From NCBI GenBank assembly GCA_017476005.1, contig JAFVEM010000048.1, positions 62,001 through 126,000 of the forward strand: a DNA stretch of 64,000 nucleotides. Direction: 5' to 3'. The position numbers were made by a program, and so were the translations under genes. Origin of the DNA: Selenomonadaceae bacterium (GTDB lineage: Bacteria > Bacillota > Negativicutes > Selenomonadales > Selenomonadaceae). The notes below the pieces were generated by a model, which saw only the letters and a program-made list of their open reading frames with translations, did not search any database and was not told where the DNA came from. The first letter of the stretch is position 1. Every line of letters starts with the position of its first letter. Below, piece by piece: positions 35,092 to 43,963 of this stretch.

Positions 35092-35820
35092 ATGCTGATT
35101 ATACCGGCCATAGACATTCGCGGCGGCAAGTGTGTCCGCTTGGTGAAGGGAGATTTTCAGGCCGAAACCGTTTTTTCCGATAACCCGGCGGCCATGGCGC
35201 AAAAATGGCAGTCGCAAGGTGCAAGGTTCTTGCATTTGGTTGATTTGGACGGAGCCTTAGCCGGTGCGCCACAGAATCTCGCTACGGTTAAGTCAATTTT
35301 AGATGCCGTCAAGATACCGGTGGAACTGGGGGGCGGTATTCGGGATCTCGCTACCATCGAAAAAATTTTAGCCCTTGGCGTAAGCCGGGTTATTTTAGGC
35401 TCCGTAGCGGTACGCAATCCCGATTTGGTGGCGACGGCCTGTAGCAAATACGACGATAAAATCATCGTGGGCATTGACGCTAAGGACGGCATTGTGGCCG
35501 TTGATGGTTGGGGGGTGTCCGGCGACGTTAAAGCCGATGTATTGGCGCAAAAAATGGCGGCGGTGGGGGTAAAGACCATCATTTATACCGACATCAGCCG
35601 CGACGGAACCCTCGCCGGTATCAATGTCGAGGCCACCGCCGCGCTCGCTAAAGCGAGCGGCCTAAACATTATCGCCTCCGGGGGGGCTAAATCTTTGGAG
35701 GACATTCGCGCCCTGAAACAACACGAGACCGACGGCATTGTGGGAGTGGTGCTAGGGAAATCTTTATACACCGGCACGCTAGATTTGCCCCAAGCCTTAG
35801 CCGTCGCGGAAGGAGTGTAG
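35092..35820 (+). CDS. hisA: ProFAR isomerase (HisA)
   Basis: A 242-residue (beta-alpha)8-barrel. IIPAIDIRGGKCVRLVKGD holds the first catalytic aspartate (D8), and IIYTDISRDGTLAGIN (about residues 164-179) the second. It catalyses an Amadori rearrangement in histidine synthesis. The gene is 3 nt after scpA and 3 nt before hisF. Histidine genes hisG, D, B, C, H are not in the window. Confidence 0.96.
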   Translation: MLIIPAIDIRGGKCVRLVKGDFQAETVFSDNPAAMAQKWQSQGARFLHLVDLDGALAGAPQNLATVKSILDAVKIPVELGGGIRDLATIEKILALGVSRVILGSVAVRNPDLVATACSKYDDKIIVGIDAKDGIVAVDGWGVSGDVKADVLAQKMAAVGVKTIIYTDISRDGTLAGINVEATAALAKASGLNIIASGGAKSLEDIRALKQHETDGIVGVVLGKSLYTGTLDLPQALAVAEGV

Positions 35821-35823
35821 CTG

Positions 35824-36582
35824 ATGTACACCAAACGCCTTATACCATGCCTTGACGTAAAAGAGGGTCGCGTGGTGAAGGGGACGAATTTTGTGGGTTT
35901 GCGCGATGCCGGTGACCCGGTGGAACTGGCCAAACGCTACGATGCGGAACGCGCCGACGAGCTGGTTTTTTTGGACATTACCGCCTCCCACGAAAAACGC
36001 GGCACCATGGTGCAAATCGCCAGCGATTGCGCCTCGCAGGTGTTTATTCCCTTTACCGTAGGCGGTGGGATTCGCACGGTGGAGGATATGCGGCGAATGC
36101 TTAAAGCCGGCGCCGACAAAACTTCGGTGAATACCGCCGCCATTAAAAATCCGGACTTGATACGCGAAGGCGCGGCGCGTTTTGGTAGCCAGTGCATTGT
36201 TTTAGCAGTGGATGCCAGACGCAGCGGCGAGAATCGTTGGGAGGTTTATATTAACGGCGGTCGGACACCCACGGGACTTGATTGCCTTGAATGGGTAAAA
36301 AAAGGCGTGGCCTTGGGGGCAGGGGAAATTCTGCTCACCAGTATGGATGCCGACGGCACCAACGAAGGCTACGACATACCCTTGACCCGGGCGGTGTCCG
36401 AGGCGGTTAATGTGCCGGTTATTGCTTCCGGGGGGGCGGGCAAATTGGAACATTTTTATGAGGTGCTGACGGAAGGCAAGGCCGATGCGGTCTTGGCGGC
36501 TTCGGTGTTTCATTATGGCCGTTTCACCGTCAGACAAGTGAAGGACTACCTAAAATCCCGAGGAGTGGAGGTAAGATTCTGA
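35824..36582 (+). CDS. hisF: Imidazole glycerol phosphate synthase cyclase subunit (HisF)
   Basis: A 252-residue barrel. [20 protein letters not shown] (D11) and [16 protein letters not shown] (D about residue 130 region and SMDADG) are the HisF active-site motifs. It receives ammonia from HisH and forms imidazole glycerol phosphate and AICAR. HisH is not adjacent here. The stop overlaps the hisIE start by 1 nt. Confidence 0.96.
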   Translation: MYTKRLIPCLDVKEGRVVKGTNFVGLRDAGDPVELAKRYDAERADELVFLDITASHEKRGTMVQIASDCASQVFIPFTVGGGIRTVEDMRRMLKAGADKTSVNTAAIKNPDLIREGAARFGSQCIVLAVDARRSGENRWEVYINGGRTPTGLDCLEWVKKGVALGAGEILLTSMDADGTNEGYDIPLTRAVSEAVNVPVIASGGAGKLEHFYEVLTEGKADAVLAASVFHYGRFTVRQVKDYLKSRGVEVRF

Positions 36583-37292
36583 TGGAACAAGAAAAACTGG
36601 ATTTATCCATGATAAAATTTGACGCGCAGGGCTTAGTGCCGGCCATCGTACAGGAAGAAAGCGGCCAAGTGTTGATGCTGGCCTACATGAACGAGGAGTC
36701 ACTGAAAAAGACTTTAGAGACGGGCTACACTTGGTTTTACAGCCGCAGCCGCCAAAAACTTTGGCAGAAAGGGGAAACCTCCGGCAACGTGCAGCAGGTG
36801 AAGTCCGTTTCCTACGATTGCGACGGCGATACTCTGCTAGTCATAGTGCATCAAACGGGAGTAGCTTGCCACACCGGCTCGTATTCTTGTTTCAGTGGGC
36901 GGCGTTTGGGGATAAGCGAAAAAGGACTGGCCGTTATTCCGCCGGAAAAACAGCAAAGTTTGGCGCAGATACTGAACGACCTTTATGCGGTGATAGCAGA
37001 CCGTCGCTTACATCCGGTGGAAGGCTCCTATACCAATTATCTGTTCGACAAAGGACAGGACAAAATCCTGAAAAAAGTGGGCGAGGAAGCGGTGGAAACC
37101 GTCATCGCCTCCAAAAATATGCAACGTGAAGAAATTCTCTACGAGATGGGTGATTTGTGGTATCACTGCTTGGTACTTTTAGCCTTCCACCAGCTTTCGC
37201 CGGAAGACCTTTTCGCCGAGCTGATGAAGCGACGCAAAGGCGGCGCCTATCATAAATTCACCGGCAAAACCGGCGAGAGGCCGGATATGTGA
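36582..37292 (+). CDS. hisI: Bifunctional phosphoribosyl-AMP cyclohydrolase / phosphoribosyl-ATP pyrophosphatase (HisIE)
   Basis: A 236-residue fusion. The HisI half (about 1-115) has [44 protein letters not shown] and the Cys/His zinc pair in [12 protein letters not shown]. The HisE half (about 125-230) has the pyrophosphatase helices ([26 protein letters not shown]). It performs steps 2 and 3 of histidine synthesis. Four-nt overlap with recG. Confidence 0.96.
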   Translation: MEQEKLDLSMIKFDAQGLVPAIVQEESGQVLMLAYMNEESLKKTLETGYTWFYSRSRQKLWQKGETSGNVQQVKSVSYDCDGDTLLVIVHQTGVACHTGSYSCFSGRRLGISEKGLAVIPPEKQQSLAQILNDLYAVIADRRLHPVEGSYTNYLFDKGQDKILKKVGEEAVETVIASKNMQREEILYEMGDLWYHCLVLLAFHQLSPEDLFAELMKRRKGGAYHKFTGKTGERPDM

Positions 37293-39352
37293 AATCCATG
37301 GAACTCACCGCCGATGTGCGTTACCTGAAAGGCGTGGGCGAAAAAAAAGCCGCCCAACTCAAAAAATTAGGCATTGACACCGTCAATGACGTTTTAACCC
37401 ACTACCCACGGGGCTACGAAGACCAAAGCACCGTCACGCCGATAAATTCTATCGTGGTGGGGGAGAAAGCCACGGTTATGGGGAGGGTAACGCAACTGAC
37501 CGAAAAAACCGCTCGCCGGGGAATGAGCATTTTAACGGCGTTTTTGGAAGATGACAGCGGCTACCTGCAAGTAACTTGGTTTAACCAAAGCTATCTCAAA
37601 AAGAAAATCAAGGTGGGGCAAAGGCTGTTTGTGGCGGGCAAGGTTGGTTATGCCTACGGTGGACAGGGGCAACTTGCCTTATCGCAACTCACCGCTTGTC
37701 ACTTCTTGGAAAAGGACGATGAGGTTCCCGTGGGGATAGTACCCGTTTATCCCACTACGGAGGCCATCAAACAGTCATTTTGGCGAAAACTGCTAGGGCA
37801 AATTTTAGCCGAGGCGAATTTAACGGAATCCATCCCGGAAAACATTCGGGAGAAATATCGCCTAATTACGCGCCGCGAAGCCTTAACGGGGATTCACCGG
37901 CCTACCTCTTTGGCGCAAATAAAAAAAGCCCGGCGGCGGCTGGCTTTTGAAGAATTGTATCTCATACAGTGCGGCTTGCTCATCATAAAAAAACAATACC
38001 GAGACAAGCAAAAGGGCATTCGCCACCTCATGCAGGGCAGTTTAACCACCGGCCTTTTGGCCGCCCTGCCGTTTCAACTCACCGCCGATCAAGCCGAGGT
38101 TTGGCAAGAGATAACGCGCGACATGGAAAGCCCCCTCCCCATGCGACGCTTGGTGCAGGGCGATGTAGGCTCCGGTAAAACCGTTGTGGCCATGCTGGCG
38201 CTCACCAAAACCGTAGAAAACGGTTTTCAAGGGGCGCTCATGGCTCCCACGGAAATTTTGGCGCAGCAACACTACGAAAATTTTACTAAGCAACTCAGTC
38301 CTTTGGGGATTCGCGTGGCGTTGCTGTCGGGGCAACTGACGAAGAAGAAACGGGAAACGCTTTACGCCGAGATTGCCGCCCATGAAGTTGATATTGTTAT
38401 CGGCACCCACGCCCTTATTCAAGAGGGAGTGACCTTTGCGCGGCTCGGTTTGGCGGTAACGGACGAGCAACACCGCTTCGGCATTGCCCAACGGTCGGCG
38501 CTAGAAAAAAAAGGCGCCCTCACCCCCGACGTATTGGTGATGACGGCTACGCCCATTCCGCGCACCATGACCCTGACGGTTTACGGCGATTTAGACGTGT
38601 CCGCCATTCGGCATTTGCCGCCGGGTAGAAAAGCGGTACGGACTTTTTTGCGTCACACCGATAGGCGCGAGCTTATTTACCGCTTTGTCCTCAAAGAAAT
38701 TCAGCATGGGCGACAAGCCTACGTGGTATGTCCCTTGATAGAAATGAACGAGGAAATAGCTTTGCCCTCGGCGGCAGAAATATACGAGGAACTGACCCAC
38801 GGAATTTTTCGGGGGATTCCCTGCAGCCTCATTCACGGCAAACTGAAAAAAGCCGACAAGGAAGAGGTCATGGCGGCGTTCCACGCCGGTAAAATAAAAC
38901 TCTTGGTAGCCACCACCGTTATCGAAGTGGGCATCAACGTCCCTAACGCCAGTATAATGGTCATAGAACACGCCGAACGCTTTGGCCTCGCCCAACTCCA
39001 TCAACTCCGAGGACGCATCGGACGGGGGGAGTATCAATCCTATTGCATTTTGGTGTCGGACAGCCGCACCGACACCGCTAGGGAACGTCTCGCCATCATG
39101 GAGAGTACCGCCGACGGTTTCCAACTGGCCGAGGAGGATTTGAAACTACGTGGGCCGGGACAATTTTTCGGCGAGCGGCAGCACGGTCTGCCGGATCTAA
39201 AAATCGCGGACGTGTTCAGCGACATGGATATTTTATTGGAGGCCAGGCAAGCCGCCGCCGAAACCTTGGCGAGCGAGGCGGCGGTGCGCCATATACTGCC
39301 GCTATTAACGGCACAATACCATGAGCAATTCGCCCATATAACTGCTAATTAA
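37289..39352 (+). CDS. recG: ATP-dependent DNA helicase RecG
   Basis: A 687-residue protein from GTG 37289 (684 from ATG 37298); both overlap or abut the hisIE end. The wedge domain has [15 protein letters not shown]. Walker A is [15 protein letters not shown] (about residues 291-305), the DEQH motif is [16 protein letters not shown] (DEQH rather than DExH, normal for RecG), and [11 protein letters not shown] and [10 protein letters not shown] follow. It remodels stalled replication forks and Holliday junctions. It ends the site-2 protease to recG operon. Confidence 0.97.
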   Translation: MKSMELTADVRYLKGVGEKKAAQLKKLGIDTVNDVLTHYPRGYEDQSTVTPINSIVVGEKATVMGRVTQLTEKTARRGMSILTAFLEDDSGYLQVTWFNQSYLKKKIKVGQRLFVAGKVGYAYGGQGQLALSQLTACHFLEKDDEVPVGIVPVYPTTEAIKQSFWRKLLGQILAEANLTESIPENIREKYRLITRREALTGIHRPTSLAQIKKARRRLAFEELYLIQCGLLIIKKQYRDKQKGIRHLMQGSLTTGLLAALPFQLTADQAEVWQEITRDMESPLPMRRLVQGDVGSGKTVVAMLALTKTVENGFQGALMAPTEILAQQHYENFTKQLSPLGIRVALLSGQLTKKKRETLYAEIAAHEVDIVIGTHALIQEGVTFARLGLAVTDEQHRFGIAQRSALEKKGALTPDVLVMTATPIPRTMTLTVYGDLDVSAIRHLPPGRKAVRTFLRHTDRRELIYRFVLKEIQHGRQAYVVCPLIEMNEEIALPSAAEIYEELTHGIFRGIPCSLIHGKLKKADKEEVMAAFHAGKIKLLVATTVIEVGINVPNASIMVIEHAERFGLAQLHQLRGRIGRGEYQSYCILVSDSRTDTARERLAIMESTADGFQLAEEDLKLRGPGQFFGERQHGLPDLKIADVFSDMDILLEARQAAAETLASEAAVRHILPLLTAQYHEQFAHITAN

Positions 39353-39372
39353 GCTGTTCAATAGAATTTTTA

Positions 39373-39449
39373 TTATGGGGTGCAGGGGCGTAAGTCCCTG
39401 CCGGAGTCAAGAGGCAGAGCCTCTTGTGGGGTTTGGGGCAACGCCCCAA
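39373..39449. repeat. Intergenic palindromic repeat, family A, copy
   Basis: It contains GCAGGGGCGTAAGTCCCTGC, AAGAGGCAGAGCCTCTT and TTGGGGCAACGCCCCAA. The outer parts match 361-485 closely, but the middle differs. It lies in the 117-nt gap between recG and trxA, and the trxA ribosome binding site follows. Confidence 0.65.
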
Positions 39450-39469
39450 CAAAATAGGAGGTAAATCAA

Positions 39470-39781
39470 ATGAGTGCCAAACACATCAAACAAGAGGATT
39501 TTGCCGCCGAGGTCTTGCAGGCACCAGGCACCGTGTTGGTGGATTTTTTCGCCCCGTGGTGCGGCCCGTGCCAAAACTTTTCCCCCGTTATTGACGAGGT
39601 GGCCGCGAGGCACCCCGAAGTCAAGGTGGTAAAGCTCAACGTGGACGAAGCGCAAACGGTAGCGCAACAGCACGACATCATGTCCATCCCTACCTTGATG
39701 CTCTTTAAGAACGGTCAAAAAGTGAGCGAATCCGTGGGTTTGCTGCCCGTTGAGCAAGTGGAGAGCTTGCTAGAACCTTGA
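39470..39781 (+). CDS. trxA: Thioredoxin
   Basis: A 103-residue thioredoxin of normal length, with FFAPWCGPCQNFSPVIDEV (WCGPC active site, about residues 28-32), KLNVDEAQTVAQQ and the cis-proline loop SIPTLMLFKNG. It is a cytoplasmic disulphide reductant. AGGAGGT lies upstream. It precedes the LuxR-type membrane regulator by 46 nt; a shared transcript is possible. Confidence 0.96.
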   Translation: MSAKHIKQEDFAAEVLQAPGTVLVDFFAPWCGPCQNFSPVIDEVAARHPEVKVVKLNVDEAQTVAQQHDIMSIPTLMLFKNGQKVSESVGLLPVEQVESLLEP

Positions 39782-39827
39782 AGCGCTAGTCGTGGCACCT
39801 TGTACCCTCCGAGAGGAGATGCTTTCC

Positions 39828-41315
39828 ATGCGAAATTGGCGTCGACCGCTCCTCTACTATGCGGCGGCCATGCTCTACATCTACACCACCTACGCACTGT
39901 CGCAAGGGCAAACATCGCCAACTTTCTTCGGCGATACTCCCTTAAAACGATCTTTAATGCTGTGCTTCTACACCAACAGCTCGGTGGCTGTAGGTTTTCT
40001 CGCCTTCGCCTTCTCCTATGAGCGTTTTCCTCAGACCAAAATCATCCGCTACCTCATGGCGGTGGTGGGGGCGGTGTGTATCCCCTTGACCGCTTCTGCG
40101 GAGACGACCTCCCTGCCGATCCTCGCGCTCGTCATGCTGTCGGTGGGTTATTTTGCCGGCGGAGCGCATTACATAACGGCCATGACTATAGAGGCGCCTT
40201 GGCGCGGCAGATTTTTGGGCGGCGCCATTGCGCTGACGGTTTTGGTGCAATACGGTCTATCTGCCGAGGGTAAAGAAGTACCCACTTGGCTGTTGCTAGG
40301 AATCTTGGCGGCTAACGTCCTACTTGCAGAGCTTTGTTTTCGGCAGCTAGGCAATGCATTGCCTAGACCGTCGGTTGCGTCAGAGGACGAGAGGCGCCCT
40401 CCTCCTTCGCCGCGCTTTCTCGCCATGCTCATGGTTATGGTGGCGACACTGGCTATGCTCCACGGTTGCGGCGACTGTTTGGCCTTGGAGTTTTACGCCA
40501 AATTTGACGAATCTCTTTTCCATGACACGGTGCGACTGTTTTTTCCCGTGGGGATAATTATCGCCGGTTATGTGGCGGATTTGGCTCAACGGCGGTATCT
40601 CTTGCGAGCGACGGCCATCGCCCTGTTGCTACGAGTAGTATCCCTCGTGGTAACGGACACCAATGAGGGCTTTTTCTTGAGTCAAAGCGCCGAATACTTC
40701 GTGGATTCTTTTTGCATCATGAGCTACACCCTGTATTTTTTGGACGTGGCCGCCGATTCATCGCGCCCCTCCTTGTGGGCAGGCATGGGGCGAACCATCG
40801 CCCTGCCGGTGTCTGCCGTGTCCGCCAATGTTTTCGGGCTTATTTGGGCGGATTTTTCCGTGCAGGGTTTTATGGCGGCCTATGTGCTGATACTGGCGCT
40901 CTTGAATCTTTTTTCCTACCACGGCGCCTTTCGCGAATGGCTAGAAATACCGGCCTATGCGGCCCCGGAGATGTCCGGCGTAAGGGACACCCCCACGTCA
41001 AATTTGCCCACGGCTACGCCGGAAAATGCGTCTGCGGAAAAAATATCGTCCATCGCGGTAGCCAGCGCGTCGATGATTCCGGCGGCAATGACGGAGGCCA
41101 AAAACATCGCCGCTTACAAGGAAAGATTCGCCTTCACCGACCGGGAGACGGAGGTGCTAACGCTGATTTTACAAGAGCAAACCGCCGCCGCCATAGCTGA
41201 AAAGCTGGGCATCAAGGAGCGTACCGCCCGCTACCACATAGCCAACATTTTACGCAAAACCGGCACCAAACATCGAGCGGAATTGAGGCTATTGCTTAGT
41301 TTGACGGAGGTGTAA
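39828..41315 (+). CDS. Membrane-embedded LuxR-type transcriptional regulator
   Basis: A 495-residue protein starting at ATG 39828 (GAGAGGAG upstream). About twelve hydrophobic segments (residues 6-400), in an arrangement like MFS transporters, are followed by a linker and a LuxR/GerE helix-turn-helix (about 430-490: FTDRETEVLTLILQEQTAAAIAEKLG). Proteins of this design occur in anaerobic gut bacteria and probably couple sensing of a small molecule to transcription (family knowledge). The csf2 ATG follows the stop after 1 nt, and its Shine-Dalgarno GGAGG lies within the last codons, so it may be co-expressed with the CRISPR genes. Confidence 0.85.
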   Translation: MRNWRRPLLYYAAAMLYIYTTYALSQGQTSPTFFGDTPLKRSLMLCFYTNSSVAVGFLAFAFSYERFPQTKIIRYLMAVVGAVCIPLTASAETTSLPILALVMLSVGYFAGGAHYITAMTIEAPWRGRFLGGAIALTVLVQYGLSAEGKEVPTWLLLGILAANVLLAELCFRQLGNALPRPSVASEDERRPPPSPRFLAMLMVMVATLAMLHGCGDCLALEFYAKFDESLFHDTVRLFFPVGIIIAGYVADLAQRRYLLRATAIALLLRVVSLVVTDTNEGFFLSQSAEYFVDSFCIMSYTLYFLDVAADSSRPSLWAGMGRTIALPVSAVSANVFGLIWADFSVQGFMAAYVLILALLNLFSYHGAFREWLEIPAYAAPEMSGVRDTPTSNLPTATPENASAEKISSIAVASASMIPAAMTEAKNIAAYKERFAFTDRETEVLTLILQEQTAAAIAEKLGIKERTARYHIANILRKTGTKHRAELRLLLSLTEV

Positions 41316-41316
41316 C

Positions 41317-42258
41317 ATGGAAGAAATCAAAGGTATTGTCACGGCCTTATCGCCGGTAATTCATTCCGAGAGTTTCAGTCGGGCGCAAGATGATGAGGCC
41401 AAAAATCGGAGCGACAACACGGAAAACGTTAAGCCTTTTCGCCGTATGCGCTATATTTTTGCCGCTGATAACGGTTACGCCTCGCGCGGCGTGCCGGTAA
41501 TCTCCGGCAATTCCCTGCGCGGCGTGGGGCGTGGCCTTTTGGTGCGTCATAGCCTCGAAGACGTACTCGATATTACCTTGGAGGATATTTTACAGGACGT
41601 AAAGGGTGCCGGTACCGTGGCCAAATTTATGACCATTCTATTCTACAAAGGCGGCGTAACTCCCAAGGGCATCAAGGCTGACGGCAGCGTGAAAGCCGAA
41701 ACTTACCTTGGTGTCCAAAGAGCTATCCCTTGGCTGGATTTGCTGGGGGGTGTCTATGCCGTGCGACATTTCGAGTCGGCCTTGAAAGTTGGTATCCTCG
41801 CCCCTGTCACCTACGAGCTGGCGCCCCTTTTTGCCAAGGATTTTCCCGAAGTGGAGCCGCAATTGAGCCTCGCCGATATTCAGGAAACGGTGGTCAGACA
41901 CACGCGGACGACCATGCCGGGAGAGGACAGCAAAGAGGACTCCACCCAGATGATTTTTGCCGCCGCCACCTTGCCGGCCGGGACTCGCTTCTATTCTTAC
42001 AATGTCTGCCATTCGGAAAGCGAAGGTACTTTACTGGCTTTTCGCGCCATGTTCGCCCTGATTAAGCTGTACGGTTTTGTGGGCGGTATGTCCTCCAAAG
42101 GTTTCGGCCATGTGTCTTGCGACTATAATCTTGACGCCACTAAAGCCATTAGCGAGTACGACGCATATCTTAAAACCCACCGTGAGGAAATTATCGCCTC
42201 TATCCTCAGTATCGCCACCGATTTCGGATATACCCTGTCCGAGAAGGATAAGAAATGA
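41317..42258 (+). CDS. csf2: Type IV CRISPR Cas7-like backbone subunit (Csf2)
   Basis: A 313-residue RAMP/Cas7-like protein. The N-terminus (IKGIVTALSPVIHSESFS) is an RRM-like strand as in Csm3/Csf2, VPVISGNSLRGVGRGLLVRH resembles the PxxxxxSLxG region of Cas7 proteins, and FVGGMSSKGFGHVSCDYN (about residues 252-269) is the glycine-rich loop. Multiple copies would coat the crRNA spacer. The assignment to Csf2 rather than Csm3 is from gene context: Csf1-like and Cas5-like genes follow, with no Cas10. It overlaps csf1 by 4 nt. Confidence 0.78.
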   Translation: MEEIKGIVTALSPVIHSESFSRAQDDEAKNRSDNTENVKPFRRMRYIFAADNGYASRGVPVISGNSLRGVGRGLLVRHSLEDVLDITLEDILQDVKGAGTVAKFMTILFYKGGVTPKGIKADGSVKAETYLGVQRAIPWLDLLGGVYAVRHFESALKVGILAPVTYELAPLFAKDFPEVEPQLSLADIQETVVRHTRTTMPGEDSKEDSTQMIFAAATLPAGTRFYSYNVCHSESEGTLLAFRAMFALIKLYGFVGGMSSKGFGHVSCDYNLDATKAISEYDAYLKTHREEIIASILSIATDFGYTLSEKDKK

Positions 42259-43028
42259 TGGAGGAATTTACCGGGATCCAGCTAATATATAAGGGGCTGA
42301 ATCCTCATCTAAAACTCTGCGCCGATGACAGACGTTGCAGTTTATGCGGCGGTAGGCTGATAGAGGGCTTTGATTACCTAGTTGATAAGGCCATAGGCAA
42401 CAGCTGGACGGACACGGCGCGACAAGAGGCCAAGGATTCTGATTATCTGTGCGCCGCCTGTTGGTACATGCTGAAAAAACAGGGCAAAAATGCCTACTGG
42501 CAAAACCGCAACGCCGTTATCTTCACGCCTACGGTGGTTCGCCCCTTATACACCGATGAGTTTTCTGCCTGTCTCCAAGAGGATTTTCACGAACCCCGTC
42601 TCTTTATGCTACGCGCCGTGGGGGATTCTTCGGTGTTGCAACGTCATTCCGAAATACAGGCCAATCACGCCTTGTCCTACCGTCCCGAAAAAATAAAAAT
42701 ATGCGCTTATAAGCTACTCTTGGGAGATAATATGTATTTGAGCGGCGTAGTGGAAACAAATGCCCCGGCGTTGCTCCAAAAAATTGCCTATTTGGAAAAT
42801 ACGGCGCGGCACTATATCGTCCCTTACATCGACGCGATAAACGCCGAAAAGAAAGGCAAAGACAAATGGAAACCGGGCGGCTGTCGGCTGCACGTTATGT
42901 CGAAACTCAGAGCCGCATACCTGCGCGGCGGCATTTCTTACGGTTCCCCGGCGTTATCGTTGGCCATTTTTTTGGCGGCCTACAACATTTACCCGGAAAA
43001 AAGAAAAGAAGGGGGCGACGCTCCATGA
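42255..43028 (+). CDS. csf1: Csf1-like type IV effector subunit with four-cysteine zinc site
   Basis: A 257-residue protein overlapping csf2 by 4 nt and csf3 by 4 nt. C28-S-L-C31 and C66-A-A-C69 form a zinc-finger-like site, which is a known feature of Csf1, the small 'large-subunit' of type IV systems. The C-terminal half (RLHVMSKLRAAYLRGG) is basic and helical and may contact the crRNA handle. There is no HD or palm polymerase motif, which rules out Cas10. Assignment is by zinc site, size and position. Confidence 0.7.
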   Translation: MMEEFTGIQLIYKGLNPHLKLCADDRRCSLCGGRLIEGFDYLVDKAIGNSWTDTARQEAKDSDYLCAACWYMLKKQGKNAYWQNRNAVIFTPTVVRPLYTDEFSACLQEDFHEPRLFMLRAVGDSSVLQRHSEIQANHALSYRPEKIKICAYKLLLGDNMYLSGVVETNAPALLQKIAYLENTARHYIVPYIDAINAEKKGKDKWKPGGCRLHVMSKLRAAYLRGGISYGSPALSLAIFLAAYNIYPEKRKEGGDAP

Positions 43029-43891
43029 GTACCTGTTATCGTGTGCGTTTTTTCCTCAGCTCGCCCCTTTGTTTTGCCGGGAACAAAGATATTCGCCCCC
43101 TGATGCTGGATGCTATTTTGGCCTACCAATGGATGCGCCAAAATGGTCACTACAAGACTGCGGCAGAAAACATCGCCCAAAATCTTATTTTTCCCGAACT
43201 ACCCCTTGAGCGCGTTGGCAAATGCTACGGCGCCTCCGCCATGGTCATTCCCCAAGAAGCGGTATATATGGCGCAAGACGGCTATGTGCGCCCAGCTGAT
43301 TGGGAATTTGCCCTTGCTCGCCATACCCCGAAGTTTTCCCTGCGTTATGGCGATAGCAGTATCTTTGCTTCTGGTCCACTTAGAGCTTATTTAGAGCCGC
43401 AGTGGCTGATGTCCATGCCCTACGTTGATTTTTACGCCAATGTCATTGACGAAACGGCCTTCAAAAAATTGCTGCAAGCGGCAGTGCGCGGCGGTTTCTT
43501 AGGCAGTAAACGCAGTGCCGGTTACGGTCGCATTGCCAAATGCACCCTAAAAATTATATCTGAAGGAAATCCTCGCTGGGGTTTCTACAAAGACGGCAAA
43601 CCCACTCGCCCTCTGCCCGTTGCCGATTTTGCCGACCAGCTCCCCCAAGACACGACGCGAGGCCGCGCCACCTATTTTGCGCCATACTGGTTCGCGCCAA
43701 ACGAGGCGGAGTGTTTTCTGCCCCCGACAGAACAGTATCTGCCGATTCTCCCCACTAACGACGAAGCTATAGCGCAAATTCTCAAGGAGGATTGGGAAAA
43801 ATATCAGGCGGAGGTCAAGGCCAAGGACGCGGCAGGGAAGAAAGATAAGAAAAGTCAGCGGTCGCGAAGCTCTCGCCAAAAGGGTGTTTAA
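43025..43891 (+). CDS. csf3: Csf3-like (Cas5-type) type IV effector subunit
   Basis: A 288-residue RAMP protein. The start ATG 43025 overlaps the csf1 stop by 4 nt. CYRVRFFLSSPLCFAG at the N-terminus is the first strand of the RRM fold, and GGFLGSKRSAGYGRI (about residues 157-171) is a textbook Cas5/RAMP glycine loop. The C-terminal tail (about 255-288) is rich in K, S and R. Cas5-type subunits bind the 5' handle of the crRNA. The CRISPR array starts 72 nt after its stop. Confidence 0.76.
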   Translation: MSTCYRVRFFLSSPLCFAGNKDIRPLMLDAILAYQWMRQNGHYKTAAENIAQNLIFPELPLERVGKCYGASAMVIPQEAVYMAQDGYVRPADWEFALARHTPKFSLRYGDSSIFASGPLRAYLEPQWLMSMPYVDFYANVIDETAFKKLLQAAVRGGFLGSKRSAGYGRIAKCTLKIISEGNPRWGFYKDGKPTRPLPVADFADQLPQDTTRGRATYFAPYWFAPNEAECFLPPTEQYLPILPTNDEAIAQILKEDWEKYQAEVKAKDAAGKKDKKSQRSRSSRQKGV

Positions 43892-43963
43892 GCAGGGAAT
43901 TTTTTGGTGGTTCGCGAAAATGAGGGTGGTAATGCCGAAAATATAGGGTTGAGCTGTTGGGCT

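Noticed and set aside
41317-43891. Type III (Csm/Cmr) effector genes
   Set aside because: There is no Cas10 or Csm/Cmr small subunit, only three effector genes, one with a Csf1-like zinc site, and a RecD helicase follows; type IV fits better. Profile searches are needed to be sure.
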